From: Burkholderiales bacterium
GTDB lineage: Bacteria > Pseudomonadota > Gammaproteobacteria > Burkholderiales > Burkholderiaceae_D
Direction of reading: 5' to 3'
Assembly: GCA_028868455.1 (NCBI GenBank)
Contig: JAGWUK010000088.1
Location: 1 to 8,818, forward strand
DNA: 8,818 bases
A program made the translations under genes and the position numbers. Shown here in pieces: positions 1 to 6,704 of this stretch; position 1 is the stretch's first letter; the number at the start of each line of letters is the position of its first letter. The notes under the pieces were generated by a model that was given only the letters and a program-made list of their open reading frames with translations, was not told the DNA's origin and ran no database searches.

Positions 1-55
1 CGAGTTTCGGACACTTCCCATTTTTTGTTCTGCACAAACGGGCACCCGCAGGGCA

Positions 56-134
56 GCGACTTCGCGGTCGCCTTCTTTGGCTTACTTTTCTTGGCGAGAC
101 AAGAAAAGTGAGTAGCCGCCGGTCTACCACCGGC
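56..134. repeat. Intergenic multi-hairpin repeat
   Basis: Three consecutive inverted repeats lie in this non-coding stretch. The first is GCGAC (56-60) with GTCGC (67-71). The second and strongest is a 13-bp stem, CTTACTTTTCTTG (81-93) with CAAGAAAAGTGAG (100-112), with one G-T pair and loop GCGAGA. The third is GCCGGT (118-123) with ACCGGC (129-134). The layout and the words around the central stem (CTTCTTTGGCTTACTTTTC, AGTAGCCGCC) resemble, from memory, short hairpin elements dispersed between genes in many beta- and gammaproteobacteria. No T-tract follows the main stem on either strand, so it is not a classical terminator, although it could stabilise the 3' end of the dpp transcript. Copy number in the genome is not visible here. 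Confidence 0.6.
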
Positions 135-223
135 CGGCAATCTTCACTACGCCGTGAACGTCAGAATTCGGACGGTATGCATCCAGCGACATCATCGGCA
201 ATCTTCAACGTGCAATGAAAGTC
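135..223 (+). repeat. Imperfect direct repeat pair
   Basis: The 12-mer CGGCAATCTTCA occurs at 135-146 and again at 196-207, a 61-bp offset. Similarity continues weakly into ACGCCGTGAACGTC and ACGTGCAATGAAAGTC, giving two units of about 28 bp. Both lie in the spacer downstream of the dppF stop codon. They could be the remains of a duplicated tail of the neighbouring hairpin element, or chance. No protein or RNA gene is recognised here. Confidence 0.4.
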
Positions 224-275
224 GTAATCTGAACAACGCAAAAAAATAATTGTGAAGATGATTACCGATGGCAAA

Positions 276-1271
276 TCACCCCACGTCCAGATGACACGCC
301 GAAAAATGCAAAGGGGCAACCTCTTTCAATACCGGTTGTTCAATTGCACAACGCGCCATCGCACGCGGACAACGTGGATGAAAATGACAACCGGATGGCG
401 GCTGCAAAGGCGAAGGCAATTCGCCCTTGATGGGAATAAAGCTCGTCTTGCGCACTTCCAGCTTCGGTGCCGAAGCCAGCAACGCCTGCGTGTAAGGATG
501 ATGCGCATGGCCGAAAATTTCAGCAACCGGAGCCGACTCCACGATCCGCCCCAGATACATGATGAGCACCCGATCCGAGACATGACGTACCACGCCCAGA
601 TCGTGACTGATAAACAAATATGTCAGATTCAGCTCGTCGCGCAGACGAATGAACAGATTGAGAACCTGCGCCTGGATAGAAACATCCAGTGCCGCCACGG
701 CCTCATCGCACACCAGCATCTCTGGCCTGACAGCCAGTGCGCGGGCAATCCCGATGCGGGCGCGCTGACCGCCGGAAAACTGATGAGGAAAACGGCGCAA
801 TACCGCCCCATCCAGACCAACGCGCTGCAATAATTGTTCGACATAGTCTTTTTGCTCGGCGGCGCGAATCAGACCGTGTACCAGCGGGGCTTCGCCGATG
901 ATGTCTTGCACGCGCAAACGTGGATTCAGCGAGGCATACGGGTCTTGAAAAATCATCTGTATCGCCAGTTGCGCCTGACGTCGTTGTGCGGCCGACATGT
1001 GCTGAACCTCCTGGCCACGCCACCAGCGCGTGCCGGATGTCGGGGCATGCAACCCTGCTGCCATGCGTCCCAGCGTGGATTTTCCGCAGCCAGATTCACC
1101 GACCAGACCGAGCACTTCGCCTGCGTGCAAAGACAGGCTGACGTGATCGACTGCCTGCAACAAAGACGGCGACGTTGTCGCACCGAACCATCCGGCCAGA
1201 CGCGCAATCGCATCGGGCGCATTGCCAAATTGTTTGCCGACATCGCGCAATTCGAGCAAAGGCGCTGTCAT
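276..1271 (-). CDS. dppF: Peptide ABC transporter ATP-binding protein, DppF/OppF type
   Basis: 331-residue cytoplasmic ATPase that should pair with the DppD-type subunit to power di- or oligopeptide import. Visible motifs: Walker A GESGCGKST (58-66), Q-loop Gln109, ABC signature FSGGQ (165-169), Walker B ending in Asp189-Glu190, D-loop ALD (194-196) and switch His223. The C-terminal oligopeptide-transporter extension carries four cysteines (295, 301, 308, 326), the quartet typical of Dpp/Opp ATPases. The start at 1271 is chosen because its ATG overlaps the upstream stop (ATGA) and a near-perfect Shine-Dalgarno, AAGGAGGTG (1276-1284), precedes it. A longer reading to 1397 would only translate the end of dppD in another frame. 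Oddity: the usual DEP after Walker B reads DEA (Ala191). Last gene of the operon visible here. The substrate could be dipeptides, longer peptides or another Opp-family ligand. Confidence 0.93.
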   Translation of the reverse strand: MTAPLLELRDVGKQFGNAPDAIARLAGWFGATTSPSLLQAVDHVSLSLHAGEVLGLVGESGCGKSTLGRMAAGLHAPTSGTRWWRGQEVQHMSAAQRRQAQLAIQMIFQDPYASLNPRLRVQDIIGEAPLVHGLIRAAEQKDYVEQLLQRVGLDGAVLRRFPHQFSGGQRARIGIARALAVRPEMLVCDEAVAALDVSIQAQVLNLFIRLRDELNLTYLFISHDLGVVRHVSDRVLIMYLGRIVESAPVAEIFGHAHHPYTQALLASAPKLEVRKTSFIPIKGELPSPLQPPSGCHFHPRCPRAMARCAIEQPVLKEVAPLHFSACHLDVG

Positions 1272-2263
1272 TGCCCACCTCCTTGGGCATGGTGCAGAGG
1301 ATGGAAGCAGCGCAGGCTGCGGCCTTCGCCCTCTTGCAGCGGCGGCGTCTGCACACACAGGGCGCTGGCATAGGCGCAACGCGTGCGAAACGCGCACCCC
1401 TCAGGTAAATTCAGCAGCGAAGGCGTGCTGCCCGGTATCTGGTGCAAAGCCTGCCCGTGCACATTGCGCGAAGGCGCCGAAGCGATCAGCCCATGCGTGT
1501 AAGGATGCCGCGCGTCTTCCAGCACTTGCTGCACGGTGCCACTCTCGACGATTTTGCCTGCATACATCACGCTGACGGTATCAGCCAAACCAGCCACCAC
1601 GGATAAATCATGCGTAATCCAGATCAGTGCCGTACCGGATTCGCGGCACAAGGTCTGCATTTCGTACAGTATCTGTCCCTGTATCGTCACATCCAGCGCC
1701 GTTGTCGGCTCATCGCAAATGATCAGATCAGGTTGATTCAGCAAAGCAATCGCGATCGCCACGCGCTGCCGCATGCCGCCAGAGAACTGGTGCGGATAGG
1801 CCAGCAGGCGCTCATCCGGTGCCGCGATACCAACCCTGACCAGCGCCGCGCGCGCCATGTCACGCGCTTGCGCATGGCTGACCTGTTGATGCGCAAAAAT
1901 GGTTTCCAGCATTTGCGTATCAATCCGCAAAACCGGATTGAGCGTCATCATCGGGTCCTGAAAAATCATGGCAATGCGATTGCCGCGCAGCTGGCGCATT
2001 GCTTCGGCTGCCATGCCGCGCAGCTCCTGCCCTTTAAACAAAATACTGCCACCGCTGATCTTGCCGGGCGCATCGACCAGACCCATGATGGAATATCCGG
2101 TCATGGATTTGCCGGAACCTGACTCGCCGACCAGCCCCATGATTTGTCCCGGCATGACGGAAAACGACACATCGTCCACAGCGCGGACTACGCCAGCGCG
2201 GCTGTGAAATGTGGTGCGCAGATTTTGTACGCTTAACGTTGGTTGCGGCAGATTCGTCATCAT
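1268..2263 (-). CDS. dppD: Peptide ABC transporter ATP-binding protein, DppD/OppD type
   Basis: 331-residue ATPase, partner of the DppF-type subunit, expected at the cytoplasmic face of the permease pair. Motifs: Walker A GESGSGKS (46-53), Q-loop Gln102, ABC signature SGGMR (161-165), Walker B LIICDEPTTALD (180-191) with catalytic Glu185, and switch His218. The C-terminal oligopeptide domain has cysteines 290, 296, 303 and 319, a quartet that in this family can hold an iron-sulphur cluster. The start at 2263 gives a 4-nt ATGA overlap with the dppC stop. A second in-frame ATG follows directly at 2260, so residue 1 or 2 could be the true start. No strong Shine-Dalgarno is visible, which fits translational coupling to dppC. 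The frame stays open to 2527, but that extension lies inside dppC and does not resemble the family. Confidence 0.94.
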   Translation of the reverse strand: MMTNLPQPTLSVQNLRTTFHSRAGVVRAVDDVSFSVMPGQIMGLVGESGSGKSMTGYSIMGLVDAPGKISGGSILFKGQELRGMAAEAMRQLRGNRIAMIFQDPMMTLNPVLRIDTQMLETIFAHQQVSHAQARDMARAALVRVGIAAPDERLLAYPHQFSGGMRQRVAIAIALLNQPDLIICDEPTTALDVTIQGQILYEMQTLCRESGTALIWITHDLSVVAGLADTVSVMYAGKIVESGTVQQVLEDARHPYTHGLIASAPSRNVHGQALHQIPGSTPSLLNLPEGCAFRTRCAYASALCVQTPPLQEGEGRSLRCFHPLHHAQGGGQ

Positions 2264-3210
2264 TGGATTTGCAAACGGGGATTCAGCACATCGCGTAACT
2301 GATCGGCAACCAGATTGATGGCGACGACGACCAGCAGCAAAGCCACACCAGGAAAAAAGCTGATCCAGTATTTGCCGGACAGCAGGTACTGAAAGCCATT
2401 CGCAATCAGGAGGCCAAGCGAGGGCTCGGTCACCGGCAGGCCGAGCCCCAGGAAAGACAATGTCGCCTCCAGCGAGATGGCAGATGCGACTTGCAACGCG
2501 GCGATCACGATCAATGGCGACAGGCAATTCGGCAGCAAATGGCGCAATACGATGCGCAGCGGCGACAAACCCAGACCGACAGCGGCTTCGATATATTCCT
2601 TATGCCGCTCGACGACAGCGGCGCTGCGTGCAGTGCGCGCGTAATATGCCCATTGCACGGTCACCAGCGCCAGAATGATTTTCCCTATTCCCTGGCCGGT
2701 CAGCGCCAGCAAGATCATGGCGATCAGGATGGACGGAAACGATAACTGGATATCGGCAATACGCATGATCAGCGCTTCTGTACGTCCGCCCAGATAGGCG
2801 GCCAGCAAACCCAGCGCCAGGCCGATGATCAGCGCAATCACGGTGCTGCTGACACCGACCAGCAACGAAATACGCAAGCCATAACAAATCGCAGACAGCA
2901 TGTCGCGCCCTTGTTCATCGGTCCCCAGCCAATACCTGAGCGTGTCGTCACTGGAGGATGCCCCCGGTTCGAGGCGTGAATCCATGATGTCCAGCGCTGC
3001 CAGATCGTAAGGATTTTGCGGTGCGATCCAGGGGGCGAACAATGCCAGCAACAGCAACAGGCACAGCAGTATCAAGCCGGCAGTGGCGATGCGGCTGGCA
3101 AAAAAGTGACGCAAAAAACGGCGTAACGGTGTCGCCTCTGGCGATAGCGCAGATGGCGCAGTAAGCTCTGCGGCGTCGATACTGGCGGAAGAAAGACTAT
3201 TTTTTGACAT
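2260..3210 (-). CDS. dppC: Peptide ABC transporter permease, DppC/OppC type
   Basis: 316-residue inner-membrane permease. The N-terminal 40 residues are hydrophilic and cytoplasmic, followed by a first membrane segment (about 41-64), then the family hallmark YWLGTDEQGRDMLS (93-106) and further hydrophobic segments near 112-139, 157-185, 229-258 and 284-304. The EAA loop that docks on the ATPases starts at Glu208 (EAAVGLGLS) and ends near Pro227. Length and order match the BPD_transp_1 family. The ATG at 3210 is 11 nt after the dppB stop, with an AGGAT ribosome site in the gap. The stop TGA (2260-2262) overlaps the dppD start. It would form the heterodimeric pore with DppB. Confidence 0.94.
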   Translation of the reverse strand: MSKNSLSSASIDAAELTAPSALSPEATPLRRFLRHFFASRIATAGLILLCLLLLLALFAPWIAPQNPYDLAALDIMDSRLEPGASSSDDTLRYWLGTDEQGRDMLSAICYGLRISLLVGVSSTVIALIIGLALGLLAAYLGGRTEALIMRIADIQLSFPSILIAMILLALTGQGIGKIILALVTVQWAYYARTARSAAVVERHKEYIEAAVGLGLSPLRIVLRHLLPNCLSPLIVIAALQVASAISLEATLSFLGLGLPVTEPSLGLLIANGFQYLLSGKYWISFFPGVALLLVVVAINLVADQLRDVLNPRLQIQ

Positions 3211-3221
3211 GATTGCTGATC

Positions 3222-4199
3222 CTAGCCGCGCATTTCGGAAAGACGTACGCGCGGATCAAGAACGCAATACAGCAGATCCACGACCAGATTGATAACGATA
3301 AACAGGCTGACCACCAGCATCAGATACGCCACGATCACGGGCCGGTCCAGCACCCGGACCGAGTCGATAATCAGCTTGCCCATCCCGGGCCAGGCAAACA
3401 CGGATTCGGTCACGATCGCAAAAGCAATGATGGAGCCAAACTGCAAGGCAATCACGGTCACGATAGGAATCAAAATATTTTTGAGCACATGCACGCCGAT
3501 GATGCGGCTATTGCGCAAACCCTTGGCACGCGCAAAACGCACATAATCCTGTAACAGTGCCTCTTGCGCACCAGAACGCGTCAGGCGTATCACCATGGCG
3601 ATATTGAACAAGGCCAGATTGCACGCTGGCAGCAGCAAATGCCGCAATCCGTCCAAGGTCAGAAAACTGACCGGCACCCCCAGCAGCAAGCTGGTTTCAC
3701 CGCGCCCGCTGGCTGGCAGCCAGCCCAGCGTGACGGCAAACAACATGATCAGCATCAGACCAACCCAGAATGTCGGCAATGAAAATCCGAGGATGGACAC
3801 AGCCATGATACTTTTCCCCAGCAGGCTGTGCGGACGCAATCCGGCCAGCAAGCCCAGCGGAATTCCGGTCACAATGGCCAGCAGGATGGCCGCCACGGCC
3901 AGCTCCAGTGTGGCCGGCAGACGTTCCAGAATCAGGCTCAGAGCTGGCGTCGCGTAAGCAAATGAACGCCCCAGATCACCAGCCAGTGCATGCTGCAAAA
4001 ACAAAAAATATTGTTGCCACAAGGACTGATCCAGACCAAATGCGGCGATCACGCGCGCGCGCTCGATCTGGTCAGCATCCGGGCTGAGCAGCACATCGAT
4101 AGGATTGCCGATGGCATAGACTCCGGCGAACACCAGCACCGACATGGCAAACAGCGTTGCCAGGCTTTGCAAGGTGCGACGAAGGATAAATACCAGCAT
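3222..4199 (-). CDS. dppB: Peptide ABC transporter permease, DppB/OppB type
   Basis: 325-residue inner-membrane permease, first gene of the operon as seen here. It begins MLVFILRRTLQSLATLF, the usual DppB N-terminal membrane anchor, and carries the family marks GDLGRSF (74-80), FSLPTFWVGLML (139-150) and GWLPASG (159-165). An EAA-like loop runs from about 219 (YVRFARAKGLRNS) to Pro245, followed by FAWPGMGKL (268-276) and DPRVRL near the C-terminus. Start 4199 is chosen because the protein then aligns with the family from residue 1. The open frame upstream to 4307 is arginine- and alanine-rich and unlike any permease. The ribosome site is weak (GGA, 8 nt before the ATG). In many operons the periplasmic binding protein gene precedes dppB. 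Here it does not, because the divergent gene at 4445 faces away. Confidence 0.93.
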   Translation of the reverse strand: MLVFILRRTLQSLATLFAMSVLVFAGVYAIGNPIDVLLSPDADQIERARVIAAFGLDQSLWQQYFLFLQHALAGDLGRSFAYATPALSLILERLPATLELAVAAILLAIVTGIPLGLLAGLRPHSLLGKSIMAVSILGFSLPTFWVGLMLIMLFAVTLGWLPASGRGETSLLLGVPVSFLTLDGLRHLLLPACNLALFNIAMVIRLTRSGAQEALLQDYVRFARAKGLRNSRIIGVHVLKNILIPIVTVIALQFGSIIAFAIVTESVFAWPGMGKLIIDSVRVLDRPVIVAYLMLVVSLFIVINLVVDLLYCVLDPRVRLSEMRG

Positions 4200-4444
4200 G
4201 CAGGGATTCCGTAAAAAGCGACATGATACTTCGTCTGCCGCCCACGCGTGCACTGTCGTACCATACGCCGTGGCCGCGGCTGCCCGTGCGCCGCGATGTG
4301 CACGCAAATGCTCAAGACTGCGGAACTTAGCAGAATGACGCCTGATTCGTTACAATGCCTGACACGCATAAAACAAGCTGAAGACACGCCCGGGCTGCGC
4401 CATCAGACAATGCCGGCGGTGTATTTCACAACGAGGAGGCAAAT
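4200..4444. other. Divergent intergenic region between dppB and amidohydrolase gene
   Basis: This 245-bp spacer must hold the start signals for at least the plus-strand amidohydrolase gene and probably also for the minus-strand dpp operon. The plus side has a clear Shine-Dalgarno, AGGAGG at 4434-4439, 5 nt before the ATG, and a possible -10 word TACAAT near 4350 without a convincing -35. The minus side is GC-rich and I see no good sigma-70 pair. A short dyad, CGTA-CCA-TACG, sits at about 4257-4267. No protein gene is supported in the spacer. Confidence 0.4.
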
Positions 4445-5653
4445 ATGAAACTGATTGATCCGATTGTCCGCTTTCATGCGGACATCCAGCAAATCCGACG
4501 AGATATCCACGCCCACCCTGAACTGTGCTTTGAAGAACACCGCACTTCCGAGATCGTGGCGCAAAAACTGCAGGAATGGGGTATCCCTGTAGTACGCGGC
4601 CTCGGTGGCACCGGCGTCGTCGGCATTATCAAGCATGGCGACAGCCCACGCGCCATTGGCCTGCGCGCCGATATGGACGCATTGCCGATGCAGGAAATCA
4701 ATACCTTTGCCCACACCTCGCAACATGCCGGAAAAATGCATGCTTGCGGCCACGACGGTCATACCGCCATGCTGCTTGGCGCTGCGCATTACCTGTCGCA
4801 ACACCGGGATTTCGATGGCACCGTGTACGTCATTTTTCAGCCTGCCGAAGAAGGCGGCGGCGGCGCGCGGCGCATGATAGAAGACGGGCTGTTTGAAAAA
4901 TACCCGATGGAAGCCGTGTTTGGCATGCACAACTGGCCCGGTGTGGCCGTTGGCACTTTCGGCGTGACAGCCGGGCCGATGATGGCATCCTCGAATGAAT
5001 TTGAAGTCATCGTCAAAGGCAAAGGCGCCCACGCGGCGCAACCGCACAAAGGGATTGATCCCATCATTGCCGCCATCCAGATTGCCCAGAGCTGGCAAAC
5101 CATCGTCAGCCGCAATGCCAACCCGCTGGAATCGGCAGTCTTGTCGGTGACCCAGATTCACTCCGGCAGCGCGACCAATGTCATTCCAGACGATGCCACC
5201 CTGATCGGTACTGTGCGCACATTCAGCACCGAGATGCTGGATATGGTCGAACGGCGCATGCGCACGATCGCTGAACACACGGCGGCCGCGTTTGACGCCG
5301 AAGTCGATTTCCGCTTTAAACGCAATTATCCGCCGCTGATCAATCACGCCAAAGAAACGGCGTTTGCCACGGAAGTCATGCGCGCCGTCGTCGGTCACGA
5401 CAAGGTTGAAGCGCAAGTCGAACCGACCATGGGCGCCGAAGATTTTGCCTTCATGTTGCAGGCCAAACCCGGTTGCTATGTCTTCATCGGCAACGGCGAA
5501 GGCGAACACCGCGACATCGGCCATGGCCTTGGCCCCTGCAATCTGCATAATCCCAGCTACGACTTCAACGACGATTTGCTGCCCATCGGCGCAACGTATT
5601 GGGTCAGGCTGGCCGAAAGCTACTTGAAAAAAACAGCGCCGGACGTCATCTGA
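4445..5653 (+). CDS. M20D family metallo-amidohydrolase (hippurate hydrolase-like)
   Basis: 402-residue cytoplasmic di-metal amidohydrolase of the M20D group, which includes hippurate hydrolases, IAA-amino-acid hydrolases and N-acyl-L-amino-acid amidohydrolases. It should cleave the amide bond of an N-acylated amino acid or related compound. Visible motifs: RADMDALP (74-81), MHACGHDGHT (98-107) supplying metal ligands Cys101 and His103, catalytic Glu135 in PAEEGGGG, ligand Glu136, His162 in HNWPG, the lid-domain AHAAQPH (195-201), MGAEDF (329-334) and ligand His368 in NLHNP. Every expected metal and catalytic residue is present and the length is normal for the family. No signal peptide is seen. 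The start is fixed by AGGAGG (4434-4439) 5 nt upstream. It is divergent from a peptide importer, which suggests it processes imported peptides or acyl-amino acids. Exact substrate cannot be read from the sequence. Confidence 0.93.
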   Translation: MKLIDPIVRFHADIQQIRRDIHAHPELCFEEHRTSEIVAQKLQEWGIPVVRGLGGTGVVGIIKHGDSPRAIGLRADMDALPMQEINTFAHTSQHAGKMHACGHDGHTAMLLGAAHYLSQHRDFDGTVYVIFQPAEEGGGGARRMIEDGLFEKYPMEAVFGMHNWPGVAVGTFGVTAGPMMASSNEFEVIVKGKGAHAAQPHKGIDPIIAAIQIAQSWQTIVSRNANPLESAVLSVTQIHSGSATNVIPDDATLIGTVRTFSTEMLDMVERRMRTIAEHTAAAFDAEVDFRFKRNYPPLINHAKETAFATEVMRAVVGHDKVEAQVEPTMGAEDFAFMLQAKPGCYVFIGNGEGEHRDIGHGLGPCNLHNPSYDFNDDLLPIGATYWVRLAESYLKKTAPDVI

Positions 5654-5693
5654 TGACGGTCAGTCCCATTTACCTTCTCAAACAAAGAATCCC

Positions 5694-6269
5694 ATGTCAG
5701 ACGAAAAAGACCAAAACGCAGCACCGCGCAGCCCTTTCCTCGAAGAAAAGGCGTTTAAATCCCGCACCGTACTGGTGTTTGGCACGATAGATGACAAACT
5801 GGCAGCCGACGTCAGCAAACGTCTGATCGCGCTGGCGGCAGACTCCAAAGAGCCGATCACCGTGCTGGTTTCCTCGCCCGGCGGGCATGTGGAATCCGGC
5901 GACGTCATCCATGACATCATCAAGTTCATCGATGCACCGGTGAATATGGTCGGCACTGGCTGGGTCGGCAGCGCCGCCGTCAATGTGTTCCTGTCGGTAC
6001 CAAAAGAACGCCGCGTGACGCTGGCGAATACGCGCTTCCTGATTCATCAACCGAGTGGCGGTTGCGGTGGTCAGGCGACCGACATCGCGATCCAGGCACG
6101 CGAAATTGTCAAGGTACGTGAACGCATCGCCGGCCTGATCGCACGCGAATCCGGCCAGTCGCTGGAAAAAGTCACCGCCGACATCGACCGCGACTACTGG
6201 ATGAGCGCCGAAGAAGCAATGGAATACGGCCTGGTCTCGCGCATCATCGTCAAGCAAAGCGAGCTGTAA
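5694..6269 (+). CDS. ClpP-like serine protease, divergent paralogue
   Basis: 191-residue protein of the ClpP fold, a cytoplasmic self-compartmentalised serine peptidase. The catalytic triad can be placed as Ser93 in GWVGSAAV, His118 in FLIHQPSGG and Asp167 in DRDYWMS. The oxyanion-hole SPGG is at 61-64, and the handle region GQATDIAIQAREIVKVRERI (126-145) and SAEEAMEYGLV (171-181) follow. The N-terminus is not that of housekeeping ClpP: the propeptide and axial-loop segment (VIEQT, GER, DIYSRLL) are absent and a charged tail MSDEKDQNAA replaces them. Compared with E. coli ClpP recalled from memory, three positions that line the ClpX/ClpA docking pocket (Tyr60, Tyr62, Phe112) are Thr56, Leu58 and Val108. 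No clpX or tig lies nearby. The gene sits 40 nt after the amidohydrolase with only a weak ribosome site, so the two are probably cotranscribed. It is best seen as a second ClpP (ClpP2-like). Its ATPase partner is unknown. Confidence 0.88.
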   Translation: MSDEKDQNAAPRSPFLEEKAFKSRTVLVFGTIDDKLAADVSKRLIALAADSKEPITVLVSSPGGHVESGDVIHDIIKFIDAPVNMVGTGWVGSAAVNVFLSVPKERRVTLANTRFLIHQPSGGCGGQATDIAIQAREIVKVRERIAGLIARESGQSLEKVTADIDRDYWMSAEEAMEYGLVSRIIVKQSEL

Positions 6270-6320
6270 CAGCGGTCGCCGCCAACGGTAATTCGGTACA
6301 GCGGCGGCAAAGCCGTATCA

Positions 6321-6351
6321 ACGGGGAGCGAAATCGCTTCCCGTTTTTTTT
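6321..6351 (+). terminator. Intrinsic terminator after clpP-like gene
   Basis: An 11-bp palindromic stem, ACGGGGAGCGA with TCGCTTCCCGT (one G-T pair, tight AA or AAAT loop), is followed directly by eight T residues. It lies 52 nt after the stop of the ClpP-like gene on the same strand and closes the amidohydrolase-clpP unit. Confidence 0.9.
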
Positions 6352-6384
6352 GTGCTGAATATCTGTACGTCATTACGGGAAAAA

Positions 6385-6413
6385 TTGAAATTCCCGGGTT
6401 ATTTACAGATACT
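6385..6413 (+). promoter_or_regulatory. Possible sigma-70 promoter
   Basis: TTGAAA (6385-6390) and GATACT (6408-6413) are separated by 17 nt and match the consensus at 5/6 and 4/6 positions. The site lies beyond the clpP terminator and upstream of the 22-codon ORF at 6488, so it could drive a small transcript. In an AT-rich stretch such matches also arise by chance. Confidence 0.25.
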
Positions 6414-6487
6414 CCACCGTGTATATTTTCAACCCGCCACAACTACAAGCGCTTCAGGCTGATTTTTTAAAATTTATTGGGGAGTAT

Positions 6488-6556
6488 ATGAATTTCTCAC
6501 TCCGGAAAACGATAAGCTCATGCGCAAAAAAGCGGCGCAAAGCAGTCGCCGAATAA
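6488..6556 (+). CDS. Possible 22-codon small ORF or decayed gene start
   Basis: An ATG at 6488 is preceded by GGGGAG (6479-6484), only 3 nt away, and encodes MNFSLRKTISSCAKKRRKAVAE before TAA. The peptide is strongly basic in its second half and has no membrane segment. The start with its ribosome site resembles the beginning of a larger protein that has lost its body, or a short leader peptide. Nothing downstream in frame resembles a gene, and the neighbouring gene is on the other strand. I do not recognise the peptide. It may be chance. Confidence 0.2.
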   Translation: MNFSLRKTISSCAKKRRKAVAE

Positions 6557-6661
6557 CGCGGATGTCGTGAAGTCTTATTGCAGTGAAAATGTGAGGCGAT
6601 GCAGCGCTGGCGCGTTCCGGCCAAATGCCATGTCCAGATGAAGACCCTGACTGCCGGAAGT

Positions 6662-6695
6662 AAAAACAGGGAAAGTCCGTCGCGGACCTTCCCTG
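6662..6695 (-). terminator. Intrinsic terminator of the porin-PstS-like unit
   Basis: On the minus strand a 13-bp stem, CAGGGAAGGTCCG with CGGACTTTCCCTG (one G-T pair, loop CGA), is followed by TTTTT. It starts 9 nt after the stop codon of the PstS-like gene (6705) and is the clear end of that transcript. Confidence 0.92.
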
Positions 6696-6704
6696 CATCA
6701 GTCA

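Larger units (their letters stand above)
6352..6661. other. Gene-poor stretch between two convergent terminators
   Basis: About 310 bp bounded by the plus-strand terminator ending at 6351 and the minus-strand terminator starting at 6662. It contains an AT-rich part with a possible plus-strand promoter and a 22-codon ORF (both listed separately), a short hairpin CGGCG/CGCCG at about 6533-6551, and nothing else I can name. No tRNA-like or riboswitch-like fold was recognised. Because the transcripts on both sides end here, an independent small transcript is possible. Confidence 0.5.

Noticed and set aside
215..275. A terminator for the dpp operon right after dppF
   Set aside because: There is a T-rich run on the minus strand, but only a 4-bp AT stem precedes it, too weak to call an intrinsic terminator.
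252..833. A plus-strand open frame opposite the end of dppF
   Set aside because: The minus strand here encodes the ABC signature and C-terminal cysteine region of DppF. The plus frame has no recognisable features.
834..1373. A plus-strand open frame across dppF and the dppD end
   Set aside because: It is antisense to two well-supported ATPase genes, with low-complexity arginine- and alanine-rich translation and no ribosome site.
1272..1397. N-terminal extension of dppF to an upstream ATG
   Set aside because: It would overlap dppD by 130 nt and the added residues resemble no family member, whereas the ATG at 1271 has a near-perfect ribosome site.
4403..5548. A long minus-strand open frame of 381 codons opposite the amidohydrolase gene
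   Set aside because: It is the antisense of a gene with complete M20D motifs, has no recognisable domain and reflects the codon bias of the real gene.
5697..6257. A minus-strand open frame opposite the ClpP-like gene
   Set aside because: The plus strand encodes a full ClpP fold with its catalytic triad. The antisense frame shows no family features.
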